Shown: piece after piece, positions 28,501-37,751 of the stretch
Numbering within the stretch: the first letter of the stretch is position 1
Layout of the letters: every line of letters starts with the position of its first letter
Assembly (NCBI GenBank): GCA_000272025.2
Contig: AKCV02000011.1
Location: 1 to 64,000 of the forward strand
Length of the DNA: 64,000 nt
Source of the DNA: Imbroritus primus
Lineage (GTDB): Bacteria; Pseudomonadota; Gammaproteobacteria; Burkholderiales; Burkholderiaceae
Reading direction: 5' to 3'
Translations under genes and position numbers: made by a program
Notes under the pieces: generated by a model
What the model saw: the letters and a program-made list of their open reading frames with translations, nothing else
Told to the model about the DNA's origin: nothing
Database searches by the model: none

Positions 28501-29558
28501 ATCAGTTCTGGCTGGAACAGCCACGCTGTGTCGCGGTTGGTATCTGGTTCTTCCTGGGCGTTGATCAGGAACAGCGTCACCAGACGGTCACCATTAGCGT
28601 TCTTGGCGCGGATGGAGCCCTGTATCCGCACTGCCGGACGATTCGCGTCCGGTGCCTGATGGGGGATCACGCCTTCGGCAAGCCGCAGCACCAGCTTCCC
28701 GCCGCAGGGAATCCGTTGCCAAACCTTGGCTTTCTGTCCATTGGGCCGCGTCAGCTCGTGCTCCTCGTTCGGAACCCGCTCGTAGCAACCCCAACGCGCC
28801 TCTATCTCGATGCGCTGGACGTCACCATCGACGCAGAAGGTCATTCCGAAGCTGCTCGGCACCAGTGATTGATTGCTGGCGGCGTCGATCTCGTCAGAGG
28901 AGTCCGATTCAGGCTCTACTCGCCCTGTGGCTGTGCCGAACTCGGCACCGGGCTCGTGCTGGCCGGGCACGATGGGGTCGGCAGGTTCCTCGACATCCTC
29001 CTCGGCCAGCGGGCCTTCCAGCCCCTCAATGCCGCCTTGGGCATCCTCGCGCGGTGCCAGTTTGCCGACCAGATAGCGATCGCGCACACTCATGTCCACG
29101 ATGCGCTCGTGCGGGCCACCCGCCGGTCCGAGCAGATCATCCATCACAGCCAGCTGTAGCAGTTCGCGGATGTAGGCCTGATTCTCAATCAACGGCACAC
29201 CGTCCACGGTCTGGTGCAGCGCCGTGGACAAGGCCGCGACGAAATCCTCCCACTGGATGCGACCGATGCTTCCCGACGACGGCGGAGCCAGCGAGACGCT
29301 GGCGACCGGGACCGGAGCGCCGATGACGGACACCCGATCGAAGAACAGAGTGGTGGTTTCGAGGTCTGAGCGAACCCGCAGCACACGCCCGGCGCGAGCG
29401 ATCTCCCCGGCAGGGTTCAGCACGAGCACCCAATCGTTCTCGACGATGCCTTGATACAGATAGCGATCACCCTTCAAGACCAGCGTGTAGGGCGCAAGCC
29501 TGCGGTCGGTGCCGAGACCGTGGTCGATGGCGATCCATGCGTTGGGTGTCGTCGTCAT
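25590..29558 (-). CDS. drmA: DISARM helicase DrmA
   Basis: This 1322-residue superfamily 2 helicase shows Walker A FPTGGGKTEAYLG (~600), Walker B IIQDEFHLISGPLG (~863), the motif III-like ASTATVRKA, and motif VI YIQATSRVGRSFPG (~1118). The insertion between motifs has zinc-type cysteines (CPWCGSD, CGDKKGRCDFSRGKS). In DISARM, DrmA with DrmB binds DNA ends or single-stranded overhangs of incoming phage DNA. ATG 29558 follows the GHKL gene by 12 bases. Length and motifs are intact. Confidence 0.94.
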   Translation of the reverse strand: MTTTPNAWIAIDHGLGTDRRLAPYTLVLKGDRYLYQGIVENDWVLVLNPAGEIARAGRVLRVRSDLETTTLFFDRVSVIGAPVPVASVSLAPPSSGSIGRIQWEDFVAALSTALHQTVDGVPLIENQAYIRELLQLAVMDDLLGPAGGPHERIVDMSVRDRYLVGKLAPREDAQGGIEGLEGPLAEEDVEEPADPIVPGQHEPGAEFGTATGRVEPESDSSDEIDAASNQSLVPSSFGMTFCVDGDVQRIEIEARWGCYERVPNEEHELTRPNGQKAKVWQRIPCGGKLVLRLAEGVIPHQAPDANRPAVRIQGSIRAKNANGDRLVTLFLINAQEEPDTNRDTAWLFQPELIVRAEAEASTRAIFRRRPVLDADGMDAERESLEMIYRNRVEFAVGHGVAVHAETADDVTLATEVRTTVLPQYEVQVTETPGLDAADRPAMKQMVESGLLDMHRLATLSVDELVAALNVLTNDYAAWIAEQRGRIGKDVVGHDTSAAQALDRCKEIQARLQQGIDTLKNDENALAAFRFANKSMAIQRVRSQYALEVRRGRDVTVDQFDLPKNRSWRPFQLAFLLLSIPSLADPTHPDRVQPMEAHADLLWFPTGGGKTEAYLGVAAFTMAIRRLQGKLGGYDASRGLAVIMRYTLRLLTLQQFQRATALICAMEVLRREALAAGDSSLGHEPFTIGLWVGNKVTPGTTEDSHRAIEDIRNPGRHHAGATSPVQLTSCPWCGSDIAPGRDVEVDKHQGRTLVYCGDKKGRCDFSRGKSSKSSHPGIPVLTVDEEIYHRPPTMMIATVDKFAMMAWRGQVRTLFGRVHQECERHGLLWPGCECNTGHRATKGLPAAAVKPVAPIRPPDLIIQDEFHLISGPLGTMVGLYESAVDELCGWTLNGKTVKPKIVASTATVRKAKEQVNNVFMRRVSVFPPHGLDVEDNYFSVQRPIEERPGRRYLGVCSPGSSRPAMLIRVYTAFLTAAQALFDRFGEPADPYMTMVGYFNSLRELGGMRRLAEDDVQTRSYRVQMSMVERPALAQRSVSNIRELTSRVSSQDIPKYLDDLEVKFKARFDAATGKYVTKWNEGDTRAIDVVLATNMLSVGVDVNRLGLMAVNGQPKGTAEYIQATSRVGRSFPGLVCTVLTWARPRDLSHYETFEHYHATFYKHVEAQSVTPFSPRAMDRGLTGALLSLMRLENDAFSPNVGAGELDKSDKPEIVDAIDVLVKRAWNVSEAMTIKSLAERELKERADEWAQEVSVPGRTLAYEKRGAQAATMVGLLKSPGLHAWDNWTVPMSMREVEPGVRLIMNTGHISDDHEWKPRPAPKDED

Positions 29559-29570
29559 ATCTCGCCCGCC

Positions 29571-31532
29571 TCAAATCCTGTCCACGATCTTTTCGAGCTT
29601 GTCGAGTGCTTTGCCCTGTTCGATGTAGGCCGAATAGGCTTCTTGAGCCCCACGGATCAGCGTGTCGTAGTGGACGATGCGACTGCCCGGCGAAATCGCT
29701 GCCATCGATGACTTGAGACGGTCTGGATTCGATGCCTCTTCCTCAATTGGCTTTCCGATCACGAATACGACCTCAATGTTCGGCGTTGGCTCGTTCTGTG
29801 CGAGCAGAATCTTCTTGAGCTTGTCCACGTAGGTCTGGCCCTGCTCCTGGAGTTCGAGGAGCTTCATCTTGCGCCCAACTTTCTTCAGCTCAACCACGAT
29901 GTGCTTGCCCGCCGTCGTGCGGTACTTGATATCCACGCGCCCAAGCTTCTCCTTTTCAGTCAAGTCGTCGACGACTATCCCTGAGTTCAGGAGCCGCGTT
30001 TCCATGACTTCGGTTCCCGTTGCCCGATCCCACGAGGGATCGAGCAGCCAAAGATGGTCGAATAGATACTTCTGGAGAACTTTTTCCTGTTCATCGGCGT
30101 CGACGATCTTCTGGAAGGCTCGAATGGCTTCGAGCCGCGATCGAACGATGTCACGGTACAGTGAATCCTCCAACGCATCCCGGTCGGCGAGCACCGCGAG
30201 CAGCTTGTCGGCGCTCTCCACCCCCGCCACGAATTCATCCGTGGAACCGCGCAGCTTCATTCGCTCGAAGGCCAGAATGCCGTGCTTGTAGAGTGTCTTG
30301 CGGTCATCTTCGTCGTCTACGGGTAGAGCACTCAGTTTTGCAATCAGCGTCTCCGCATTCTTCCGATGGCCTTCGCGCAAGCTCTCCAGCCATTCGGCAA
30401 GGGCCGGAGATGTTTCCTTGGCCTTCTCGACCTCGTGCTTCCTGCGCCATTCGTTCCAACGCTTTTCGAGCTTATTGAGCTGTGATCCGAGGAAAGCGAT
30501 CAACTGGATGTACCGTTCGTCGTCCTCTTGCACGCGCTGACGGTCGCTGGTAGCGATGTCTGGCTGATCGTCGGCGTCGAGGAAGTCCGCCTCAATCTGC
30601 CCGGTGAGATACTTGGTATAGAGCCGTCCGTCATTCAGGCGATCGAGGACGTTTTCATGAAATAGGCGGCCTCGGGCGAAAACCACGATGCCGTTCAGAT
30701 TGCCTGCCTCGTCGTCGTCGAGGTCTTTGGGTTTGCGCGCGGTGCCGAGCCAGCCGCTCACGCGCCACGCCGTGTCCCACGCCTCGAACCGTGCGGGTAA
30801 CGATTCGCGCTCCACGACGTGCGCGATGGTGCTGGGCTCCGGATCGTAGCCCTCGAACGTCCAGAGAAACTGGGCTTTGGGCAAGTCGCCGCGATCCGTC
30901 GCCGAAATGGGCTGGCCGTCGATCTTGATCTCGAAGCCGTTGGCCTGACCAATGATCGAGAAGCGCCGAGCCAAACGCTTGCGCAGCGCCGTAACACCCT
31001 TGCCAAGACGTTGTCGCTTGATTTCACGCAGCACCAGCTTCGTGCCTTGCGTCACCGTGAGCGCATCGTCCGCCAGTGGCTTGGGGTGATATTTCTGTTT
31101 GTCTTGGACGGCCTTCTTGATGTCCGACACCGTCATGCGGAAGCCGTGCTTGCCGCCGTCTTTGGCGGACTGCACTTCGATGACATCGGCTATGGAGAAC
31201 AGCGACAGCTTGCCCAAGCCCTTGCGGCCCATGACAGGGCGGCCTTTGGCCGTCTTGCAACCATGCTCCGCATCCTCGTCGCGGCGGCGATAGCCGACGC
31301 GCAGGTACTTGCAATTCAAGTCTTCGACGGACATGCCGATGCCGTCGTCCTCGATCTCGATCCATTCGTTGTTCGGATCGACGCGAATCTGCACGCTCGA
31401 CGCATCCGCATCCCATGCGTTGGCCACCGCTTCGGTAAGGACAGCGGCGATGTTGCTATAGAGGTTGATGCCGAGGTGTTCGAGGACGTTGAGATCGACG
31501 GTCATCTCGAACTTGTTGTCAGGCTTCTCCAT
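29571..31532 (-). CDS. GHKL ATPase fused to a PD-(D/E)XK nuclease-like domain
   Basis: This 653-residue protein has an N-terminal Hsp90/MutL-type ATPase: N box E34-AVAN-A, DDGIGM (62-67), and GRKGLG (102-107). The middle is helical and charged. The C-terminal ~175 residues contain KYLFDHLWLLDPSWDR and a D534...E548-L-K550 pattern (RVDIK...HIVVELKK), which fits PD-(D/E)XK nucleases and resembles Shedu/DUF4263 proteins. It is not a DISARM core protein. The ATG at 31532 overlaps the upstream gene by 14 bases, and drmA follows after 12, so it is in the operon. An ATP-gated nuclease acting with DISARM is inference. Confidence 0.8.
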   Translation of the reverse strand: MEKPDNKFEMTVDLNVLEHLGINLYSNIAAVLTEAVANAWDADASSVQIRVDPNNEWIEIEDDGIGMSVEDLNCKYLRVGYRRRDEDAEHGCKTAKGRPVMGRKGLGKLSLFSIADVIEVQSAKDGGKHGFRMTVSDIKKAVQDKQKYHPKPLADDALTVTQGTKLVLREIKRQRLGKGVTALRKRLARRFSIIGQANGFEIKIDGQPISATDRGDLPKAQFLWTFEGYDPEPSTIAHVVERESLPARFEAWDTAWRVSGWLGTARKPKDLDDDEAGNLNGIVVFARGRLFHENVLDRLNDGRLYTKYLTGQIEADFLDADDQPDIATSDRQRVQEDDERYIQLIAFLGSQLNKLEKRWNEWRRKHEVEKAKETSPALAEWLESLREGHRKNAETLIAKLSALPVDDEDDRKTLYKHGILAFERMKLRGSTDEFVAGVESADKLLAVLADRDALEDSLYRDIVRSRLEAIRAFQKIVDADEQEKVLQKYLFDHLWLLDPSWDRATGTEVMETRLLNSGIVVDDLTEKEKLGRVDIKYRTTAGKHIVVELKKVGRKMKLLELQEQGQTYVDKLKKILLAQNEPTPNIEVVFVIGKPIEEEASNPDRLKSSMAAISPGSRIVHYDTLIRGAQEAYSAYIEQGKALDKLEKIVDRI

Positions 31533-33390
31533 TCGAGTCCTCCCCGGTATCGTCCTGGTGCGCCGCATTCCACCAAGTATTGAAAGTGAGTCGCAGTGCC
31601 AACCACCACGCATAGATGGCGTATGGTGATCTACATGCGCTTTCGTCAAGCAGTCCGTGAGCCAGCTCGTTGCGGAGATTCGGGCCGAATGCGTCGCAGA
31701 ACAGTGATCTGAGTTCAAAGGTCAGGTCTTTGCCAAAAACCTGTTCGGCCTCCGGCAAGTCCATCAAAGTGCTCATCCCGTTCTCGTTCTGGACGCCATC
31801 CTTGTCGAGATTCGTCGTCTTGGCACCTGCTTGTTTCAGATGCACACGCACCATGTGCTCTATCTGGGGAATGAGAATGTGAAGTGCGGTGACGAAGTCG
31901 CGCTCGTAGCCTGCAAACAGTGCTTTCCCCCAAAGCCCAGTGCGATTCTTGGGAATGATGGGAGAGTGCCGAGCCAGTTCGGTGAAATCAGCCTCTCGCA
32001 ACCGATGTTCCAGCAGAAGAACCTCATGTGCAGGCCAGATGTCACCTTGCACTACTATGCCCACCAACATGCCGTAGTCGCGAACCATCTCGGCACGGAT
32101 GGCAATTTCGTCGCTCGCAGTCAGTTCACTTCCCCAGCCCATTGCCGGGCGCTTCGCGATGACTCTGCCGTCGCGGCTCATCACAGTTGCCGCAGACAAG
32201 AACTGCAAAGGAAACTCCCGCATCCGCTCCAAGACTCTTTTACGCAGGTTCTCTACGTTCTCGCCCTGATGGATATTCGCAAACGAGAGTAGAGCCTCCT
32301 GAAGAGGCTTTCCGGCAACCGAATTTCGCGCATTCTCGACCAGTTGGGTGATATCGACGCCAGGTGTTCTGATGACACCCATCTCTCCCAACGACTTCTG
32401 CCCGGAATCGTTCAGATGGGTTCGCAGCTCGGCAATTCGCTCATCCACTCGGTGCGCGGCACGTTCCTTTTTAGGGATAGTTCGATAGGTCTGGATGGCG
32501 TTTTCGTAGAAGCTGGTCGCGACCATGTGGCTCGGACTGGATGACGAAACCTGAGCAATGGCTTCTTTGACCCAACCTTCGGCGACCGACACCGTCATTT
32601 CGGCAGCTTTGGCGACGTCTGGGACGACTCCGTACCACTCGGTAGCGGCGGAAAAATACTCGCGCGCTCTATGCAGGTCGCCTTCGCCATCGAATTCATG
32701 AGCCAAGGCTTCCAGTTTCCTTGCTACATCGGCTCGGTGGGATCGTCCCAGTCCATTCGATTTCAAGAGATCGGCCAACCAGAGTCCAAGAAAGCCGTCT
32801 GCCCGCGTTGCTGCATTGAAAGCATCGGTGATCGATGCTTCCATTTGTGCCAACCGATCGCCAGCACCATTCTTCAGCATCCGCACCAGGTTGATGGCCC
32901 TCGGCCAGCAGTCACGACCGCCATGAATCCATGTTGCCGCGTCGAGCGGCATGGCTCGGTAGGCGTCGATGGCCTTGAGAGCAAACGAGGCATCACGCGG
33001 GGTCTTCTTCAGCCAAACCAAGTCGGCGAGACGTGCTTTCAACCAGATATCGTCTATCACATCGACCACGTCGGCGAAGAATTCAATATCGGCATCGCTC
33101 AGATCATCGGGGATCACCGAACGCTGCCCGCCCATCACCATGAAGGGTTTGAACGGCTCATTCTGGCTCGATGGCGACAGCATCATTGAGCAGGCGTCGG
33201 CCAGCAACCAAAGCACTTTCCCGTGCGCATTGTTGCCTTCGTCCATTGCGGTGCGCGCAGCGGAAGAGAATGCTTGCCACATTGCCGGATAACCTTCACG
33301 ACGCGCTTGGGCCAGTGTGTCCTTCCAACCGGACTCAGCGAAATCCTGAGCCGAGACAATCAAATCCGCCGGATAGCGTTGGTTCGTCAT
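31519..33390 (-). CDS. DUF4209-like protein with HEPN-type RNxxxHG motif
   Basis: This 623-residue, largely helical protein resembles proteins with a C-terminal DUF4209 domain. The key stretch is LRNELAHGLLD, with R573-N574 and H578-G579, the RNxxxHG signature of that family and the Rx4-6H arrangement of HEPN ribonucleases. The N-terminal 350 residues look like helical repeats. ATG 33390 overlaps the drmMI stop (ATGA), so it is translationally coupled to the methylase. It is not among the described DISARM genes. RNase activity is inferred only from the motif. GC is visibly lower than in drmD or most of drmMI. Confidence 0.78.
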   Translation of the reverse strand: MTNQRYPADLIVSAQDFAESGWKDTLAQARREGYPAMWQAFSSAARTAMDEGNNAHGKVLWLLADACSMMLSPSSQNEPFKPFMVMGGQRSVIPDDLSDADIEFFADVVDVIDDIWLKARLADLVWLKKTPRDASFALKAIDAYRAMPLDAATWIHGGRDCWPRAINLVRMLKNGAGDRLAQMEASITDAFNAATRADGFLGLWLADLLKSNGLGRSHRADVARKLEALAHEFDGEGDLHRAREYFSAATEWYGVVPDVAKAAEMTVSVAEGWVKEAIAQVSSSSPSHMVATSFYENAIQTYRTIPKKERAAHRVDERIAELRTHLNDSGQKSLGEMGVIRTPGVDITQLVENARNSVAGKPLQEALLSFANIHQGENVENLRKRVLERMREFPLQFLSAATVMSRDGRVIAKRPAMGWGSELTASDEIAIRAEMVRDYGMLVGIVVQGDIWPAHEVLLLEHRLREADFTELARHSPIIPKNRTGLWGKALFAGYERDFVTALHILIPQIEHMVRVHLKQAGAKTTNLDKDGVQNENGMSTLMDLPEAEQVFGKDLTFELRSLFCDAFGPNLRNELAHGLLDESACRSPYAIYAWWLALRLTFNTWWNAAHQDDTGEDSNGEA

Positions 33391-36300
33391 TCGCCATCCC
33401 CTTGGATGATGCGATACCGCGCACCGCGCCGTTCGCCTTGGCGTTCGACTTTGCCGCTTGCGATCAGCTCGTTGATGGCGGTGTTCCACTGGCCATCGGT
33501 GATGCCGGTGGTGGCGAGGATGCTGGACTTGGCGTGCCAGCCGGGGTGGGCTTTCAGGTATTCGACGATGGCGTGGGCGGGGCCAGCGCGGTAGTCGGGG
33601 CCGGGTTCGGCAACTTTGAGGTATTGGCCTTCGTTGGCGGGAAGGGTGTCGAAGTCGAGCGAGGGTTGAGGGGCGGCGGCGCTGGTGCGGCCGCGTTTGG
33701 GTGTCGAGGTGCGTGGCGTGGTGTTGCCATGCAGCCCTCGGGCGACTTCTTCCTCGTATCTCTGGCGATTCAACTCCGACAGGCGGCGCAGCACTTCGAC
33801 GCGTGCAGCCTCCGAGATGGTGAAGCGGACGCGGTCGTTCTCCGGCAGGTACGGCACTTCGTGGAAGCCGTGTTGAAGGTCGAGATCGTTCCAGCCGTAG
33901 GCGTGCGTGACGGCGGTGTCCATTTCGCGCTGCAATGTGCGCAGCCTCTCAATTCGAGGATCGCGTTCGGTTTCGGTATGGAAGCGGTTGTAGAGTTTGG
34001 TCAGGCCGAACTTACCCTCATGCATTATTTCCGAACGCAAATCCGAATAGCGTGTTCCGATGTCGTGAAGCTCGTCTTTTATGGCTGGTTGCGGCATGGT
34101 CTCGAAGCTGTCGGTAGCCGTATACCGCATCCTTGTTTCCTGCGTCGAAGACTGCTTGCGAGTCCATACATCATGAATAGAGGACTGGAGAAGTGCGAAG
34201 TTGCCAGCGTCGCTCAAAGCGAACACAAACAGGTCAAGCGTGAATATCCGATCGTTCGGTAGAAATGCCGCATTAAGAAACTTCGAGACTCGGGTGATGG
34301 CGATGACCCGCTCCATTGGAGATGTATCTGATGCCCAGCCATTGGGGTGGCGCTCGAAACGGTGGCCACGACCGATGGCGTGGTAAAGGCCCGGTCGCTT
34401 TTCGCCGAACTGCCACCAACGCTCCGGCAGGGGCTTCCGAAGAACAAACTCGCCGCGCTCGTTGAGGCGTTGGCGCTCTGGCTTCACACGTTCTTCAATC
34501 CACTGCCACGGCAATTCATATTCTTGTGCGCGTTCTTTTGGCCAGTCCCAGAAGTTGATAACCCAACGGCTCGGGCGCTGTTCTGGGTCTGAATTGAGGT
34601 CGTCGCCGTTGATGTAGGGGAAGATCACTTCGGCATTTCTTGGATCGGCATCCAGCATGCTGCGCGCCTCGTCAGGAGAAAGCACAAAACCCATGCCGAG
34701 TACGATTGAACCTTGATACGCAATCCCCTCGTTCGCCTTCAAGCGTTCTGGACTCCACTCCTCACGGTCGGACAGGAAAGCCGATATGAATGGAGTCGGT
34801 CGCCCCAGCAGCGATCGTTCGCCCGACCACTGACCCTTGTGGACATGCACGCGACTGGTGACGACCGCCGCTTTTCCGGGCCACGGTTCGTTCGGGTAGG
34901 CCGCGTAGATGACGGCACCCGCGCCGACCATCGTTTCCAGCCCGACCTGCCGCGTGTCGCCTTCCGCGATGGTGTTGACCGCGAGCAAGCCGAATCCGCC
35001 GCCATCACGCAGCAGGCTCCACGCCCGCAGGAAGAAGTAGGCGACCAGATCGGCAGAGCCGCGCCGCCCTTCGGCAATGTGCGCGACCAGCCAATCACGG
35101 AAGGCCGTGCCCGCGATGCCCGTGATCTTCTGCCCACCCAGGAAAGGTGGATTACCAACCATGCCATCGAAGCCACCACGCTCGCGCGCGAACACCTCCG
35201 GAAACTCCAAAGGCCAATGGAAAGGCCGACGGGCAGGCTTATCGGCACGCAGATCGGTCGAGAGCGCAGCGATCGATCTCTGGCGCATTGAGGCGAGCAC
35301 TTCACGGTCGCCGTTGATGGCTCGTCCGGCTTGATCGGCTAACGACACCAGCGCGTTCTCCAGCGCCGTGCCACTTCCGCCCGATGCAAAAACTTCCCCG
35401 ATGAAGGCATCGGCGATGCTTTCCGGCACTGCCAGCCTGCGGCGCGCGTCCGCGTCCAGATGCGCCATCGCCTCCACGTCGCGGATGTCGCGGATGGGCA
35501 TTTCGCGCAACCGTTGGCGCAGTTCGATGGCCTCGCGCACGGCCTGCTCGATGTTCTGGCCGAACAGCCGCAGTTGCCCTTGGCCGGATGGATTCATCGA
35601 AAGCTGGGTGAGTTGATCCAGCCGGTGGATGCCGAGCAGGCTATCGCCTTGGCGCAGGTTGTGGTCGAGAAAGCCGAAGGGCCGGCCCTTGGCCAGCGTC
35701 ACCAGCCAGATGGAGAGCTTGGCCAGCTCGACGGCCAGCGGGTTCAGATCGACGCCGTAGAGGCAGCGTTCGGCGATGAGACGGCGGGCGACGATGGTGC
35801 GCGCCTCGGTGTCACGCGGCAGCGGCTCGATGTTGGCATCGGCGGCCACCACACGCCCGTCGATGCCGACCGTGTGCCCCTGCGCCTCGGCCTGCGCCCA
35901 CGATTCCACCAACCGGTCGGCCAGCCAGCGGCAGGCTTGCACGAGGAACGCACCCGAACCCATCGCCGGGTCGCAGATCTTCAGGTCGAGCAGTTCGGCG
36001 GGCGATTTCAACACCCAATCCGCGCGCGGTGTGCCCTGCGCCGGGCCGACGTAGGCGATGGGCGTGAGCGTCTCGGCGACGATGGCCTCGGTGAGCGACT
36101 TCGGTGTGTAGTGGGTGCCGGTCTCGCGCCGATCGGAGCCGATGGTGACGATGAAGGCTCCGGCGGGATACACCAACGGGTAGCCCCAAGGGTCGGTGCG
36201 CATCAGACGGCCGAAGGGTTTGATGCGGTCGCGCAGTGCCGTGTCGCCGTGGCAGGCCGTCAGCAGGCGGTCGGCGAGCGCATCATCCACGGGGCGGGCC

Positions 36301-37751
36301 AGGTCGTTGCGGACGCGGCTGGCGGAACTGCCCGTACGCTCTCGGAGCAATGCTGTCAGCCGCGCGGCACCATCCAGCCACGCGGATTCGAGTTCGGCCA
36401 GCGTGACCCACGGCGACTGCGCGTTCTTGGTGGCGTCGAGTTCCAGCGTGACTTCGGTGGTGCGCTTGACGGTGCGCTCCAGCAGACCCTCATAGACGTA
36501 GCCGATCTGCTCCACGTCCAACGCCCGGTAGGACAGCGTGCGCCCTTGGAATTGCTGGATGGCTTCGAGCAACAACAGGACGGTGCGGTTGTCGATGGGC
36601 AGCGGTTTTGCGACGTCGGTGCGCCAGTCGGAACCCTTCGCGCGGCCTTCGAGGAAGGGGAAGCGATCCGGGTCGAACAGCGAACCGCCCAGCGCAGGCA
36701 GACGCAGGTTTTCGTGCTCTATGCCGCCATAGACGGCACGGAAGACGGCCAGCAGGCGCGACCAAGCATCCCAGCGGCGCTCCAGAATCTCATCCGATTC
36801 GGCACGCAACTGCATGCGCAGGGTCGAGAGCGCGTAGTTCGCCTCGTAGCGTTCGTCGCCCAAGAGCAGCAGTCCGCGCTCTTCGGCGGACAGCAGGAAG
36901 ACCAGCCGCATCATCACCGTCAGTGCGGCTTCGTAGAGTTCGGCTTCCTTCACGCCGCGCAGCAGTTCGCGGTCGCGGTCTTGGTCGGCCTTGTCGAGCG
37001 ACTGGATCAGCACTTCGACCGCGCGCCGCACTTGTTCGCCCAGGGCGTCGGTCACTTCGTCCTGGAACTTCAGCGAGCGATCCAACAGTGCGGGCAGCCG
37101 CTCGGATTCATCGACGAAGAAACGCCGGATGCCCAAGAGGTGGATGAAGGCTTGCAGGGTGATGGGTTCCTGCGACCAGATGCGCGCATACCAACTGGCG
37201 AAGGTGGTAACCGCGCCCACCGGCGCATCGACCAGCATCCAGCGTTCGCCGTTGGTCACCAGCCCGAGACGGCAGCCCGTGGCGCGGCAGAGGCTGACCA
37301 TGCGTTCCGCTGGCGTGCTGGCCCAACCGTCCAGTTTTCGGGTGGCGTCGAGATCGACGTCCGGCGCGTAGGCGTGGACGAGCATCAGCGGCGTGTCGCC
37401 GTTACCGACGACGGCGAAGTCGGGCGACAGGTTCACTCCATGTTCCGGCAGCGCGACGATCAGGTGATTGGCGCACCAATCTTTGCGTTTAAGCACATCG
37501 CCACGACCGTCCTCGTCGAGTTCCAGTCCGCGCGACAACACTTCATCAATCCATGCCACGTGCAGGTCTTCGAGCCGGGGATCGTCGGTCTCCTGCGCCT
37601 CGCGCCATTCGTCGTAGGCCTGCCGCAGCCGCTTGCGCTTGCCCGCATCGAGTTCCTCCAGCTCCTGCGGGAAGGCTTCCTTCAGGACGGGAACGGCGAG
37701 GAACGGGCCGGAAATTTCGATGAGCGAGAGCCAGTCGTGGTGCATGCTCAT
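33387..37751 (-). CDS. drmMI: DISARM adenine methyltransferase DrmMI
   Basis: This 1454-residue protein is a PglX/Eco57I-like N6-adenine methylase. Motif I is ICDPAMGSGAFLVQACR (~592) and motif IV is VGNPPFLGG (~864), followed by the target-recognition region and a winged-helix-like tail (~1400-1450: HPGWHAKSSILATTGITDGQWNTAINELI). In class 1 DISARM this enzyme marks host DNA so it is not attacked. The ATG overlaps the drmD stop. The part coding for residues ~1004-1250 is much AT-richer than the rest, hinting at exchange of the specificity domain. Confidence 0.92.
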   Translation of the reverse strand: MSMHHDWLSLIEISGPFLAVPVLKEAFPQELEELDAGKRKRLRQAYDEWREAQETDDPRLEDLHVAWIDEVLSRGLELDEDGRGDVLKRKDWCANHLIVALPEHGVNLSPDFAVVGNGDTPLMLVHAYAPDVDLDATRKLDGWASTPAERMVSLCRATGCRLGLVTNGERWMLVDAPVGAVTTFASWYARIWSQEPITLQAFIHLLGIRRFFVDESERLPALLDRSLKFQDEVTDALGEQVRRAVEVLIQSLDKADQDRDRELLRGVKEAELYEAALTVMMRLVFLLSAEERGLLLLGDERYEANYALSTLRMQLRAESDEILERRWDAWSRLLAVFRAVYGGIEHENLRLPALGGSLFDPDRFPFLEGRAKGSDWRTDVAKPLPIDNRTVLLLLEAIQQFQGRTLSYRALDVEQIGYVYEGLLERTVKRTTEVTLELDATKNAQSPWVTLAELESAWLDGAARLTALLRERTGSSASRVRNDLARPVDDALADRLLTACHGDTALRDRIKPFGRLMRTDPWGYPLVYPAGAFIVTIGSDRRETGTHYTPKSLTEAIVAETLTPIAYVGPAQGTPRADWVLKSPAELLDLKICDPAMGSGAFLVQACRWLADRLVESWAQAEAQGHTVGIDGRVVAADANIEPLPRDTEARTIVARRLIAERCLYGVDLNPLAVELAKLSIWLVTLAKGRPFGFLDHNLRQGDSLLGIHRLDQLTQLSMNPSGQGQLRLFGQNIEQAVREAIELRQRLREMPIRDIRDVEAMAHLDADARRRLAVPESIADAFIGEVFASGGSGTALENALVSLADQAGRAINGDREVLASMRQRSIAALSTDLRADKPARRPFHWPLEFPEVFARERGGFDGMVGNPPFLGGQKITGIAGTAFRDWLVAHIAEGRRGSADLVAYFFLRAWSLLRDGGGFGLLAVNTIAEGDTRQVGLETMVGAGAVIYAAYPNEPWPGKAAVVTSRVHVHKGQWSGERSLLGRPTPFISAFLSDREEWSPERLKANEGIAYQGSIVLGMGFVLSPDEARSMLDADPRNAEVIFPYINGDDLNSDPEQRPSRWVINFWDWPKERAQEYELPWQWIEERVKPERQRLNERGEFVLRKPLPERWWQFGEKRPGLYHAIGRGHRFERHPNGWASDTSPMERVIAITRVSKFLNAAFLPNDRIFTLDLFVFALSDAGNFALLQSSIHDVWTRKQSSTQETRMRYTATDSFETMPQPAIKDELHDIGTRYSDLRSEIMHEGKFGLTKLYNRFHTETERDPRIERLRTLQREMDTAVTHAYGWNDLDLQHGFHEVPYLPENDRVRFTISEAARVEVLRRLSELNRQRYEEEVARGLHGNTTPRTSTPKRGRTSAAAPQPSLDFDTLPANEGQYLKVAEPGPDYRAGPAHAIVEYLKAHPGWHAKSSILATTGITDGQWNTAINELIASGKVERQGERRGARYRIIQGDGE

